64,000 nucleotides of DNA. It comes from JACJYM01 sp965230495 (GTDB lineage Bacteria; Bacteroidota; Bacteroidia; Chitinophagales; Saprospiraceae). A program made the position numbers and the translations under genes. Location: assembly GCA_965230495.1 (NCBI GenBank), contig OZ246004.1, forward strand, positions 2,418,001-2,482,000. The letters run 5' to 3'. Positions 40,487-49,281 of the stretch are shown here, in pieces. Under the pieces are notes generated by a model. It was not told the DNA's origin. It was given only the letters and a program-made list of their open reading frames with translations, and did no database searches. Within the stretch, counting starts at the first letter, position 1. Every line of letters begins with the position of its first letter.

Positions 40487-42819
40487 TGTAATCGATAGTT
40501 TAGTCCTACTCTTAAATTTCTTTGTGATTGTGGGGCATATATCAAACCATCTGAATCGGCAGTAGCATCAATCCCGGCATATTCTCTGTTAAAAATATTG
40601 GTACACTTTATAAAGGCCAGTAAGTGTCGATTGAATTGATAATTCATCATCATATCTAGTGTATAAAACCCAGGATTCTGTAATTGATGACTAGGAATTT
40701 GTTCCGAAAATTGATACAATAAAGAGTTTCTAGTCCAGCTTTTCGTCATTAACGTATTTTCTAATAATAATCGAGCCCTTTCAAAAGGTTCTACTTCTAC
40801 GTCCACTTGAAAAATCCAATCTGGTTGAGAACGAACGCCATCTATTTCTAACAAGATGTCATTGCCTTGATCAAAAGAAAAAACGTTTAAAACCTCTTTC
40901 CCCTGACTATAATTCATATTTATTCTTCCATTTAAACCTATTTCTTCTACAAGGTTTATAAAAGAAATACTCGCTTGAAGCCCATACAATTCTGCAAAGG
41001 TGTTTTCGTCATTCGAATACCCCAAAATAAAAGATTGGGCCTGGTTATCAATATCAAGTGAATAGTTAATCAAATTTGTTGTTCGTGTATAATATGCAGT
41101 TACATCTGTATTGATTTTATCACCAATATCCAATCTACATCCAAAATCATAACTGTATGTCTCCTCAGGACTAAGGGATGCTCCCGTCTTTAAAAAATCA
41201 TTTTCTAGTACCTTTACAGAATATGTAGTAGCTGAATAATAGGGTGAAGGATATCTAATTGATTTACCAAATGCAGCTCTCAAACTAAATGCACTTGTCC
41301 ACTTATATTGAAAAGCAACCCTTGGATTATACACAAATTTATCACGTAATAAATAATCCGTTTGTCGACTAAATGCTTGAAGTCCAAAAATTGCATTCCA
41401 TTTGTTATAATTAAAATAACATTCGACAAAAGAGCTCAAATCGGTATACGAGGTAACTTCGTTAACAATTCCAAATTCCTCCGAGTTATTTAACGGAATA
41501 GGGCTAAAATTAAGCAAAGGATCTCCGGCTCCTGCATTCAGACTAAAACCGGATGCAAACTCTAGATTTTTGTTTGCTTTATATCGTATTACCGTCTCTG
41601 CATTAAACTCTATCGAACTAGCTGAGGAAAAACGCGAGCCCGAAAAATATCTATCGTCTATCAATTGACTGAGAGAGTCTTGATCTGGATGGTCCTCATC
41701 TATTAATGTATTTTGAATGATATTTAACAGAGGCCTTACATAAGAATATGAACTCCGATCATCCGTTCTATAATCTAATAATCCAATGCCTGCCTTGACA
41801 TCCAATCGCTTTATCTTTTTACTATAATTAAGCTGAACATTAGTAATTCTTTCTCCAAAAAAATTTAAAGGATTCGTATAAGAAGCAACATAAGGACTTA
41901 GTCCCAAGGAGCTATGATCCCTTCGACCGAACCTAAGAATAGATAGCTCCCAATTCCTATAATTGAATTCCACTCCCAGTGCATGACTTAGGTGGGGAAG
42001 GTTATTAAGAATGGGTGATCCCTTAGTGCCATTATAATTTGATCTATCGAGATATGAAAAATCGTCAGTACCTAAAAGTTGTTGATAAACGTCAGGATTA
42101 TACAAGGAGTCAAGATCATATTTAATTCGCCTATCATCAAATGTGGTGAAATTTCCCAATACTTTAAAAGTGAAAACATTTTTGCCCTTTCCAGTTTTTC
42201 CTCCAAACATGATATCTAGATTTTCGAATCCGTCCCAACCAAATCCCATATCCGCTTGTACATAAATAGGTCTATCAGAGTCTTTCAAAATGATGTTAAT
42301 GACTCCCGCGGAAGCGTCCGCTCCATATAAAGTAGCTGCAGGGCCATAGATCACTTCAATTCGTTCAGCTTCCCTAATAGGTAATTGGGCTCCTATGGGC
42401 ATTCCGTTAACAATAAAAGGCTTTATCGGTATATCATTAATCAGTATTTTAGCATAGGTATTTCCTAATAACCCTCTCATAAGAAAAGTTTCTCCTTCTA
42501 GGGCAGAACCTGGTTGAGAAACCCTCATACCAGGTAGACGTTTTAGCACATCCACCAACGTCAAATAGCCATTTTTTCTAATTTCTTCACCAGTCACCAC
42601 ATAAATCGTAAACGGCAAGTCCGCTATCTCCTTTTCCGAACGGCTTCCAGAAATAACCTTGGTACTTTTAGATAGAGATGTATTTGTCCTAATATCAGTC
42701 CAATCAAATTTCTCCATCTCTAATTGAAGCTTTTCCGTTTCCTGAGCAGACAAGCCTCCCATTAATACAAAAGCGAGAAAAAAAGATTTCCAACCGTTTT
42801 TAAAGAAAAAGATATTCAC
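40483..42819 (-). CDS. TonB-dependent outer-membrane receptor
   Basis: About 778 residues. N-terminal signal peptide (KSFFLAFVLMGGLSAQ), a TonB-box-containing plug (DLPFTIYVVTGEEI, RLPGMRVSQPGS, GPAATLYGADASAGVINI), and a large 22-strand barrel ending RNLRVGLNYRLH. The start is not an ATG: GTG at 42819 is most likely; TTG at 42828 is the alternative. It lies upstream of and overlaps the cyclase gene by 4 nt. It imports a siderophore, vitamin or oligosaccharide; the substrate cannot be read from sequence. Confidence 0.88.
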   Translation of the reverse strand: MNIFFFKNGWKSFFLAFVLMGGLSAQETEKLQLEMEKFDWTDIRTNTSLSKSTKVISGSRSEKEIADLPFTIYVVTGEEIRKNGYLTLVDVLKRLPGMRVSQPGSALEGETFLMRGLLGNTYAKILINDIPIKPFIVNGMPIGAQLPIREAERIEVIYGPAATLYGADASAGVINIILKDSDRPIYVQADMGFGWDGFENLDIMFGGKTGKGKNVFTFKVLGNFTTFDDRRIKYDLDSLYNPDVYQQLLGTDDFSYLDRSNYNGTKGSPILNNLPHLSHALGVEFNYRNWELSILRFGRRDHSSLGLSPYVASYTNPLNFFGERITNVQLNYSKKIKRLDVKAGIGLLDYRTDDRSSYSYVRPLLNIIQNTLIDEDHPDQDSLSQLIDDRYFSGSRFSSASSIEFNAETVIRYKANKNLEFASGFSLNAGAGDPLLNFSPIPLNNSEEFGIVNEVTSYTDLSSFVECYFNYNKWNAIFGLQAFSRQTDYLLRDKFVYNPRVAFQYKWTSAFSLRAAFGKSIRYPSPYYSATTYSVKVLENDFLKTGASLSPEETYSYDFGCRLDIGDKINTDVTAYYTRTTNLINYSLDIDNQAQSFILGYSNDENTFAELYGLQASISFINLVEEIGLNGRINMNYSQGKEVLNVFSFDQGNDILLEIDGVRSQPDWIFQVDVEVEPFERARLLLENTLMTKSWTRNSLLYQFSEQIPSHQLQNPGFYTLDMMMNYQFNRHLLAFIKCTNIFNREYAGIDATADSDGLIYAPQSQRNLRVGLNYRLH

Positions 42820-42964
42820 TGCTTCCAAATTGGTAAAAAACGAAATAAAAATAAACTTTAAAATTAGTGGAATTTTATAAGAATCTAAATACGGGTTGAT
42901 TTAGGAACATGTTCATATCAATTTCGAGCGTATCAAATCGAAAAGATAAACCTTCAAGAAATAA

Positions 42965-42994
42965 AAAAAGGATCCCAAAATTGGAATCCTTTTT
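42965..42994 (-). terminator. Terminator, probably the ancestral one of tRNA-Asp
   Basis: Stem AAAAAGGAT (42965-42973) with ATCCTTTTT (42986-42994). It directly abuts the left copy of the tRNA-Asp 3' end. Before insertion of the element, this hairpin would have stood immediately downstream of the tRNA on the minus strand. Confidence 0.7.
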
Positions 42995-43008
42995 GCGGTC
43001 TGGACGGG
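42992..43008. repeat. Left attachment site (17-bp duplicate of the tRNA-Asp 3' end)
   Basis: TTTGCGGTCTGGACGGG, identical to 52340-52356 where it forms the 3' end of tRNA-Asp. This defines the left boundary of the integrated element. No other part of a tRNA is present here. Confidence 0.85.
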
Positions 43009-43055
43009 TATATATATACTAAATATATCATACTGAAATACAGACCTTTATATAA

Positions 43056-43079
43056 TTGGGTGCAATTTTGGGTACAATT
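43056..43079. repeat. Tandem 12-bp direct repeats near attL (possible arm-type integrase sites)
   Basis: TTGGGTGCAATT and TTGGGTACAATT are immediately adjacent with one mismatch. A related motif with inverted partner, TTGGTACAAC (52199-52208), lies near the other end. The stretch 42829-43244 contains these, the terminator and attL, with no gene. Confidence 0.45.
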
Positions 43080-43250
43080 CTTTTGTTCTATGAGTCATTT
43101 TTATCAACAAACAGTTTAAAACATCTTTAAATTATAATAATATCTTCCATTTTCATAGGTGCATTTACATGAAACTATTACTTTTAGAAACGAAAAATCA
43201 GCGTTGTTGAATAATTCAAAACAATATAGATCATATATCAAACATTGAAA

Positions 43251-45494
43251 ATGAAGACTTTGAGAATTTCTTGGATAGTCATAGCAATACTGTGTTTAAG
43301 TATCATCAGTTGTCAAAATAATGAACAAGTTCATGATTCATTTTCTAAAACTAACGGATACAGTTCAAACAATGAAAAAATGGCTGGTTTGTTGGAAGAA
43401 GCCCATTCGAAAATAGACCTTATGAAGGTTAGCTACCATTTAAATGCTCAAAGAGCAGAAACTTTCAAGAAAAAAATAACAGAATCCCAAAATTTTAATG
43501 ACCAAATTGTAAATAGGGTTAGTTATGCGTATGAAACATTACTTGCCGGAGATTCTGGAAAAGCAATTTTAGAATTAGAACAATTATTACATGAGTTTAG
43601 ACTAAGTAATGTGGTTGATAAACCTTTCGAGCATCAGTTGCTAAAATTCTTGGCTATTGCGTATCTAAGATTAGGTGAGCAAGAGAACTGTATAGGAAAG
43701 AACAATGAAGAATCGTGTATTATTCCAATACAGAATAAAGGTATATATAAATTAACCTCCGGATCTGAAACCGCAATTTCTCTGTTTAAAGAGTTATTAT
43801 CCGAAGATCCATTGGATTTCGAATCCGTTTGGTTGTTAAATGTGGCATATATGACTATTGGACAGTATCCTGATGCTGTACCGAAAAAGTGGCTTATTCC
43901 TGAAGATTCTTTTGAACCAAAAGGAAATATCTCTCCCTTTAAAAATATAACCAACAAATTGCAGCTTGATGTTGTGGCATTAGCAGGTGGCTCTTGTGTA
44001 GAAGACTTTAACAACGATGGATATTTGGATATAATGGCCAGTTCATGGGACATAAGAGAGGAAATAAAACTTTTTTTGAATAATGGTAATGGAGTTTTTA
44101 GTGACAAGAGCAAAGAGACAAAACTAAAAGGCATAACTGGTGGAATTAATATGATTCATGCCGATTATAACAATGATGGTTGGGAGGATGTATTTGTCCT
44201 AAGAGGAGGATGGTATTTATCAGAAGGCCATATTCCCAACTCATTATTAAAAAATAATGGAGATGGAACATTTACGGACGTAACCATTGAGAGTGGTTTG
44301 TTGTCGATGAACCCAACTCAAACCGCAACTTGGGCAGATTTTAATCTTGACGGCTGGATTGACCTTTTCATAGGAAATGAATCTGCCAAGGGAATGGACG
44401 TTCCATGTGAATTGTTCATCAACAATAAAGGAGTTTTTACTAACTATACATTAGAAGCGGGAATTGGAACAATAAGAGGTATAGTTAAGGGAGTTACATC
44501 AGGTGATGTTAATAATGATGGTTGGCCAGATATTTATGTTTCCATTATGGGAAAAAGTAACTTACTTCTCCTCAATATTGGACCTAGAGAACCGAATCAA
44601 GTCCCAAAATTTAGAGAAATTGGACAACAAGCCAATGTTAATATGCCTTTGACTAGTTTTCCAACGTGGATGTGGGATTTTAATAATGATGGAAATCTTG
44701 ATATTTTCGCTGGGAGTTTTGATTTAATTAATCCTAAAGTAGCGTTTGAAATCGCGAAATACCTACTAGGAAAGGACAACAATGTTTCGAAAGTTCATTT
44801 ATATAAGAACAATGGTGATTTAACGTTTACTGAAGTTTCTGATCAGGTGGGAATTAATGAGCCAACATACGTAATGGGATCAAATTTTGGAGATATTGAC
44901 AATGATGGGTTTCTCGATTTCTATTTGGGGACAGGAGCTCCAAATTACTCTGCAATTGTTCCTAACAAAATGTATCATAATATCGCTGGTGAAGAGTTTA
45001 TTGATGTAACCTATAGCTCAAGACTTGGACATATACAGAAGGGACATGGAGTCAGTTTTGGCGATATGGACAATGATGGTGATGAGGATATTTTTCATGT
45101 ACTTGGAGGAGCTTACGAAGGAGACGTTTTTACCAATGCTTTTTTTGAGAATACTCTAACTTCAGAAAATAATTGGATAACATTGAAATTAGAAGGAGTA
45201 AAGTCAAATAAGTCGGCAATTGGTGCTAAGATTAAGTTAGTTTGTTTAGATGAAAAAAGTAACTCATATACAATTTACCGGAATGTAACAACAGGCGGTA
45301 GTTTTGGATCTTCTAGTTTACAACAGGAAATTGGAATTGGAAAAGCTATCAAAATTGATAGTTTAGAGATTACATGGCCTTATAAGGGTAATAAAAAGGA
45401 TGTCTTCAGCAATATTTTACCAAATCAGTTTATTAAAATAATCGAAGGAGACTCAAAGATTTATACTCTGACAAAGAAAAAAATCAAGTTTTGA
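43251..45494 (+). CDS. FG-GAP/VCBS repeat lipoprotein with ASPIC/UnbV domain
   Basis: 747 residues from the ATG at 43251 (a TTG six bases upstream is the alternative). Lipoprotein signal with Cys at SIISCQ. An N-terminal helical, TPR-like region covers about residues 40-220. Then follow seven Ca-binding VCBS/FG-GAP loops of the form D-x-N/D-x-DG-x-x-D (DFNNDGYLD, DYNNDGWED, DFNLDGWID, DVNNDGWPD, DFNNDGNLD, DIDNDGFLD, DMDNDGDED). The C-terminus is an UnbV/ASPIC-type domain. The protein is surface-exposed in such families; function unknown. It is on the element and reads outward from attL, so it is likely cargo. Confidence 0.82.
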   Translation: MKTLRISWIVIAILCLSIISCQNNEQVHDSFSKTNGYSSNNEKMAGLLEEAHSKIDLMKVSYHLNAQRAETFKKKITESQNFNDQIVNRVSYAYETLLAGDSGKAILELEQLLHEFRLSNVVDKPFEHQLLKFLAIAYLRLGEQENCIGKNNEESCIIPIQNKGIYKLTSGSETAISLFKELLSEDPLDFESVWLLNVAYMTIGQYPDAVPKKWLIPEDSFEPKGNISPFKNITNKLQLDVVALAGGSCVEDFNNDGYLDIMASSWDIREEIKLFLNNGNGVFSDKSKETKLKGITGGINMIHADYNNDGWEDVFVLRGGWYLSEGHIPNSLLKNNGDGTFTDVTIESGLLSMNPTQTATWADFNLDGWIDLFIGNESAKGMDVPCELFINNKGVFTNYTLEAGIGTIRGIVKGVTSGDVNNDGWPDIYVSIMGKSNLLLLNIGPREPNQVPKFREIGQQANVNMPLTSFPTWMWDFNNDGNLDIFAGSFDLINPKVAFEIAKYLLGKDNNVSKVHLYKNNGDLTFTEVSDQVGINEPTYVMGSNFGDIDNDGFLDFYLGTGAPNYSAIVPNKMYHNIAGEEFIDVTYSSRLGHIQKGHGVSFGDMDNDGDEDIFHVLGGAYEGDVFTNAFFENTLTSENNWITLKLEGVKSNKSAIGAKIKLVCLDEKSNSYTIYRNVTTGGSFGSSSLQQEIGIGKAIKIDSLEITWPYKGNKKDVFSNILPNQFIKIIEGDSKIYTLTKKKIKF

Positions 45495-45613
45495 AGTACT
45501 CGGTGGTATCTCCACACCAAAAATTTTTCGTCCGTCATTTATATATTTAATCACTACAATTTCAAGTGTTTGAAATACTCCAAAAAATAATTGGGTATTA
45601 TTCCATATTGCCA

Positions 45614-46219
45614 CTACCCCGTCTGCTCAGTATTCGATTGTTCTTTTTGTGGTATAGGCTCGGATTGGCCATGCACTGTAGATGTGGCCTGTGGCTGTGC
45701 TTTTTTCATTATACCTCCAATACCACTAGCAACTGAAGCTAAGATTACTGGATTTGCCTCACATATATCCATTACTCTACCCATGAAGCTATTTGATTTC
45801 TCGACTTTATCTTCAAGCTTTTCAATATATGCTGCCTGCTCCTCTACCTTTTTGGTTGCTATATCCAGATCTCTTTGTACAAACATGAGCTGTATTTCAA
45901 GTTTCGATTTCTCAGATCTTATATCCCCAGTATAGTCTTTTTGAGACAGTAAGTGGTTAAGCACCTCTTTATTCGTACTTGTGCTAGTCAGAATTCTATC
46001 TAAGCTTGTTCTGGATAAATTAAGAGGCGTCGAGCCGTATCTTCGGTTATGACTACTAATGACTCCATTAGATGGCTCTTCTACCCTACCGATCGAACTA
46101 TATCCGTTGGCTTTTCTGGCTAAATACGCTTCGTTCTTGCATGTCTTAGAGCAATACTTAGCGTCCTTTCTGTTGGCGTGAAACTCATTTCCACAGTATT
46201 CGCAATTCTTCTCATTCAT
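45614..46219 (-). CDS. Zinc-ribbon/coiled-coil protein of the element
   Basis: 201 residues from the ATG at 46219 (an in-frame TTG at 46237 is less likely). An N-terminal C4 zinc ribbon (CEYCGNEF ... YCSKTCKNEAY) is followed by a linker, then a coiled coil of about 70 residues (SEKSKLEIQLMFVQRD through KLEDKVEKSN) and a short hydrophobic stretch (NPVILASVASGIGGIM). No family recognised. It lies downstream of the iteron-like cluster, so a DNA-binding or replication-control role is possible (inference). Confidence 0.6.
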   Translation of the reverse strand: MNEKNCEYCGNEFHANRKDAKYCSKTCKNEAYLARKANGYSSIGRVEEPSNGVISSHNRRYGSTPLNLSRTSLDRILTSTSTNKEVLNHLLSQKDYTGDIRSEKSKLEIQLMFVQRDLDIATKKVEEQAAYIEKLEDKVEKSNSFMGRVMDICEANPVILASVASGIGGIMKKAQPQATSTVHGQSEPIPQKEQSNTEQTG

Positions 46220-46385
46220 AATAAAACCTTTTTTCAAATATAGTACCCGTAAGGAAAGATTGCAAGAGACATCTCCGAGCTACTAAAAGAAACTAATTAT
46301 TAATCGAAATTAATTGATGACATTTTTTATAAACTGTCATAAAAAGTGGAAACATATAACAGAAAAAAACTTCTCAAAAAGTGGC

Positions 46386-46581
46386 TGACTCATCTGACTC
46401 ACGTGACTCATTCAACATAAACACCTGATTATCAATAAATATGCAGATTTTTCTGAGTCAGAGATGAGTCAGAGGTCTGAGTCAGGTGAGTCAGAGGTGA
46501 GTCAGATACTTTTTTGGACCTCTGACTCAGGTTTACCACCTGTTATTCAACGACTTAAGCATAAATGAGTCAGATGAGTCA
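46386..46581. repeat. Iteron-like cluster of 11 TGAGTCA/TGACTCA copies
   Basis: TGACTCA at 46386, 46395, 46404 and 46523; TGAGTCA at 46454, 46465, 46478, 46487, 46498, 46566 and 46575 (start positions). Many are 9 or 11 bp apart, about one helical turn. The last two copies lie inside the 3' end of the primase-helicase gene. The stretch 46220-46532 contains no gene. Candidate replication origin of the element, or a regulatory array. No Shine-Dalgarno or promoter signals were recognised in the stretch. Confidence 0.75.
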
Positions 46582-48695
46582 CTTAATTTACTATTAAATA
46601 ATTTTTTTAGATAATATCCTTTGCGTCTGGTTTTAGTTTTGACGCTTTTGGAGTTATCTCTTTTATATCCCAAATGGGTTAACGCTCTACCTACCATTTG
46701 TCTTCTAAGTTTTAAGTTTGGGTATTCCATTGACAAATCATTTGTTATATCTGTGGTGGTGTAGAAATTCTCAGCTTTTCGTTCCGGATCTAATTCATAA
46801 TGCTCATTGACTAGATCTAGTTCCGTAAAGCTTACGATGTGTTCCTTGTTGTTGTCCTCTGATTCTTTGACCTCATTGGCATTAAGAGCAAATTTATATC
46901 CTGTATTGAGTAGGTATATAGCTTGGGAATAGACATTATCTATATCGATATTCTGGCTATAGCCCTTCGGCCCTCCATTATCATGATTGATTTTATTAAT
47001 CTCAAATATTAACCAACGAACATTCCCGGTTGAGTCCGTAAGAATCTCTTCATCATTTGTACTGGCAAAGAAGTTTGATATTCGTCTGATCTTAACAGGC
47101 TTGGTTCCAAATGGTAACCGCTCCTTTATACTCTCTGTACTAATCAATGCTTTAATCTTATTTCGATCGTGATACGAAATGGTTGCAATTTCATCGAGAT
47201 TGATAAAAATGTTTTGTGCCAGGGATATTCTTCCATCCTTATCCAAACTCAGATTTTCAGTATAGTAATTCTTCAAAGGAGCTGGACAAAGGAATCTCAA
47301 AAAACTCGTCTTGCCATCGTTTTGATTTCCAATGATAGTGAAGCAATGTTTATTGAATGGAATCCTACCAAGAGAACAGGCCAATGATCTAACTAACATC
47401 TTTTTAAACTGGAGATTAAACCACCCTTGCTTCTTGGCATCCACATAACTAGCTAATTGTGTAATATAATCGGGCTTTGTTTCATCCCATTCTGGTAAGC
47501 CGTCCAAGTAATCTTTTAGCGGGTTAAATGTTCTTATCAAGCTTGAATTCAAGATAGCCTTTAATATCCTATCCACAGACTTGAAATTAGCTTCCATCAG
47601 CTCACAGATAATATCATTTTCATTCAGCACATCATAGAAGGGCTTGTCCTTAGCTTTGACCTCAATATCGAGTGATATTTCATTCCTTTTGAATTCGTAC
47701 TTATCAAAAAGATACTCTCTGATCTGAATAAATTGATTGGTTTTAGATAGCTTTTCATTCCCTTTGGGTCCCTCTGATTCTTTGGTATCGGATACCTCAA
47801 ATTTATCTCCTAAATGTATTTTCGCATACTTCAATATCTGAGGATCATCATACCTCTTGGTTGTACTTTTTACATTTCTATTTACCGTACTTATGATTTC
47901 CTCAGCAGTAAATGATGGCTCTGCATGGATGATCATCTTATCATGGATATAATGAGCTGACAGTCCATATTCGGTGGCTAACTTAGTGTATTGCATTACA
48001 AAATTATTCCTGCCGGATATCCTGCGTTTCTCTAATACTTGAACTACAATGTTATGCTTGTCATCATCACTAAGTGTAGAGGTATAGCTAGTACTCTCTT
48101 TTGTACTATTATCTCTCACAGGTTGAACATCTATCGAATATGTTTTTGATAATACATTTAAATGCATTTCAAATTTGTCTACAGGAGCATAATACCAGAG
48201 TCTAGAAATATTCTTAGTACTTAAGTCCAGATCCGCACCATTGAGATCAAGCACATTCCTAAGATCATCAGCTATTGATACATAATAGGCTTTGTGTGTA
48301 TCCTTAGTCGCATTGGTGAATATCAATACCCTGATACCATGCCCGGACACAGAAGGAAAGGCAGCAAATACATAATCAATCTTTTGTAACTGCTGAAGCA
48401 TAGAAGATAAAGTTGAATAATCTCCTATACCATCTATATCAAAGCCCATGCATGGAGAATACTCCACACATGCACTGTCTTTTCTTTCTGAAAAGTTGCC
48501 AAAGACAACTCCCGGTAATTGCCTCTTGAGCTTGTCATACTCCGCCTTATCAGATGAATATAGCTCTCTTAATTGAGGACTATATTCATTATGTTTACTT
48601 ACTATATCGATGAAATATTGTAAGTCTCTAATAATTGGATTCTTCGTGTCAGTGATCTTTTTAAAGAAACTAACGGGAGTCTTTAGTCTATCCAT
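46533..48695 (-). CDS. BT4734/VirE-type primase-helicase
   Basis: 720 residues. N-terminal BT4734/primase-like domain: DID at D86/D88 in GFDIDGIG and SVSGHGIRVLI near 115-125. A middle domain follows, then a VapE/VirE-type helicase domain (about 400-640) with Walker A GNQNDGKTS (456-464), Walker B IFINLDE (496-502) and a sensor in FFASTND. This is a replication protein of plasmids, phages and Bacteroidota integrative elements. It is adjacent to the iteron-like cluster that overlaps its 3' end, suggesting it initiates replication there (inference). Confidence 0.85.
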   Translation of the reverse strand: MDRLKTPVSFFKKITDTKNPIIRDLQYFIDIVSKHNEYSPQLRELYSSDKAEYDKLKRQLPGVVFGNFSERKDSACVEYSPCMGFDIDGIGDYSTLSSMLQQLQKIDYVFAAFPSVSGHGIRVLIFTNATKDTHKAYYVSIADDLRNVLDLNGADLDLSTKNISRLWYYAPVDKFEMHLNVLSKTYSIDVQPVRDNSTKESTSYTSTLSDDDKHNIVVQVLEKRRISGRNNFVMQYTKLATEYGLSAHYIHDKMIIHAEPSFTAEEIISTVNRNVKSTTKRYDDPQILKYAKIHLGDKFEVSDTKESEGPKGNEKLSKTNQFIQIREYLFDKYEFKRNEISLDIEVKAKDKPFYDVLNENDIICELMEANFKSVDRILKAILNSSLIRTFNPLKDYLDGLPEWDETKPDYITQLASYVDAKKQGWFNLQFKKMLVRSLACSLGRIPFNKHCFTIIGNQNDGKTSFLRFLCPAPLKNYYTENLSLDKDGRISLAQNIFINLDEIATISYHDRNKIKALISTESIKERLPFGTKPVKIRRISNFFASTNDEEILTDSTGNVRWLIFEINKINHDNGGPKGYSQNIDIDNVYSQAIYLLNTGYKFALNANEVKESEDNNKEHIVSFTELDLVNEHYELDPERKAENFYTTTDITNDLSMEYPNLKLRRQMVGRALTHLGYKRDNSKSVKTKTRRKGYYLKKLFNSKLSDSSDSFMLKSLNNRW

Positions 48696-48875
48696 CTAAA
48701 AATCTTCTTCATTATAAAAAGGCTTTCCAACTCTGTCAACGAAACGACCTATAAAACCACTATCTAATAGATGAATAAATCTATGTGCTGATGCATGAAG
48801 TACATCAAATAACCAACCGAGAATGATGTAGATATAATAGCGTATACTTAAGTACTTAGATTTATTTTTCCTCAT
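48696..48875 (-). CDS. Small hypothetical protein of the element
   Basis: 59 residues if it starts at the ATG at 48875, which overlaps the 3' end of the gene before it by 14 nt. A longer frame from 48968 would overlap far more and is less likely. The sequence is basic at the N-terminus (MRKNKSKYLSIR) and then hydrophobic (YYIYIILGWLFDVLHASAH), so it may be membrane-associated. Its stop is directly followed by the primase-helicase start. Confidence 0.4.
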   Translation of the reverse strand: MRKNKSKYLSIRYYIYIILGWLFDVLHASAHRFIHLLDSGFIGRFVDRVGKPFYNEEDF

Positions 48876-49281
48876 CGTTTTTGATTTTGAATCCTGAACT
48901 AAAATTGATTCTATTTTGCGAAGCTTTTGGACGTTCTTCCTTTGTTTTAGTTGAAGCTGGTGGTACACCTAGTAAGTCGATAACCTTATTAAGCAAACCA
49001 CCAATAATTATACTTGCGGCATTATCCGTGTATTTTATTCTATTATCCATCCTATCTATTTTCTGAAGATCAGCTTCATTAAGGAAAGGCTCAACTTCAT
49101 CAAGTTTTAGTAAGATTGGTTCGTAATAAATCTCCTTATCTTTCAATACTTTGATAGAATTGTTGTAGCTGAAATAATGTTCGTAATGATATATTGTTGG
49201 ATTTACTTTATTATCATCAATCAATCTAACTTTCTTACAAATTTTAATGATGTCTAATTTTGTTCGCTTTGGTCTATTCAT
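48862..49281 (-). CDS. Element hypothetical protein A (tandem paralogue 1)
   Basis: 139 residues, no signal peptide. It shares an N-terminal half with the adjacent gene at 49274-49699: RTKLDIIKICKKVRLIDD here against RSKLAVIKICKKVKLIDD there, followed in both by PTIYH. The second half diverges and is polar. No family recognised. The ATG overlaps the upstream paralogue's end by 8 nt, so the two are co-translated. Confidence 0.55.
   Translation of the reverse strand: MNRPKRTKLDIIKICKKVRLIDDNKVNPTIYHYEHYFSYNNSIKVLKDKEIYYEPILLKLDEVEPFLNEADLQKIDRMDNRIKYTDNAASIIIGGLLNKVIDLLGVPPASTKTKEERPKASQNRINFSSGFKIKNDEEK

Noticed and set aside
42992..43008. tRNA-like sequence at the left end of the element
   Set aside because: Only the 3' end of tRNA-Asp is present (17 bp), with no D-arm or anticodon stem. 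It is an attachment-site duplicate, not a tRNA gene.
46386..46410. TGACTCA as a eukaryotic AP-1 site
   Set aside because: The sequence is bacterial; the match to AP-1 is coincidental.
46386..46581. CRISPR array as an explanation of the short repeats
   Set aside because: The repeats are 7 bp, with 2-6 bp between most of them and in both orientations. No CRISPR-length repeats or spacers and no cas genes are present.
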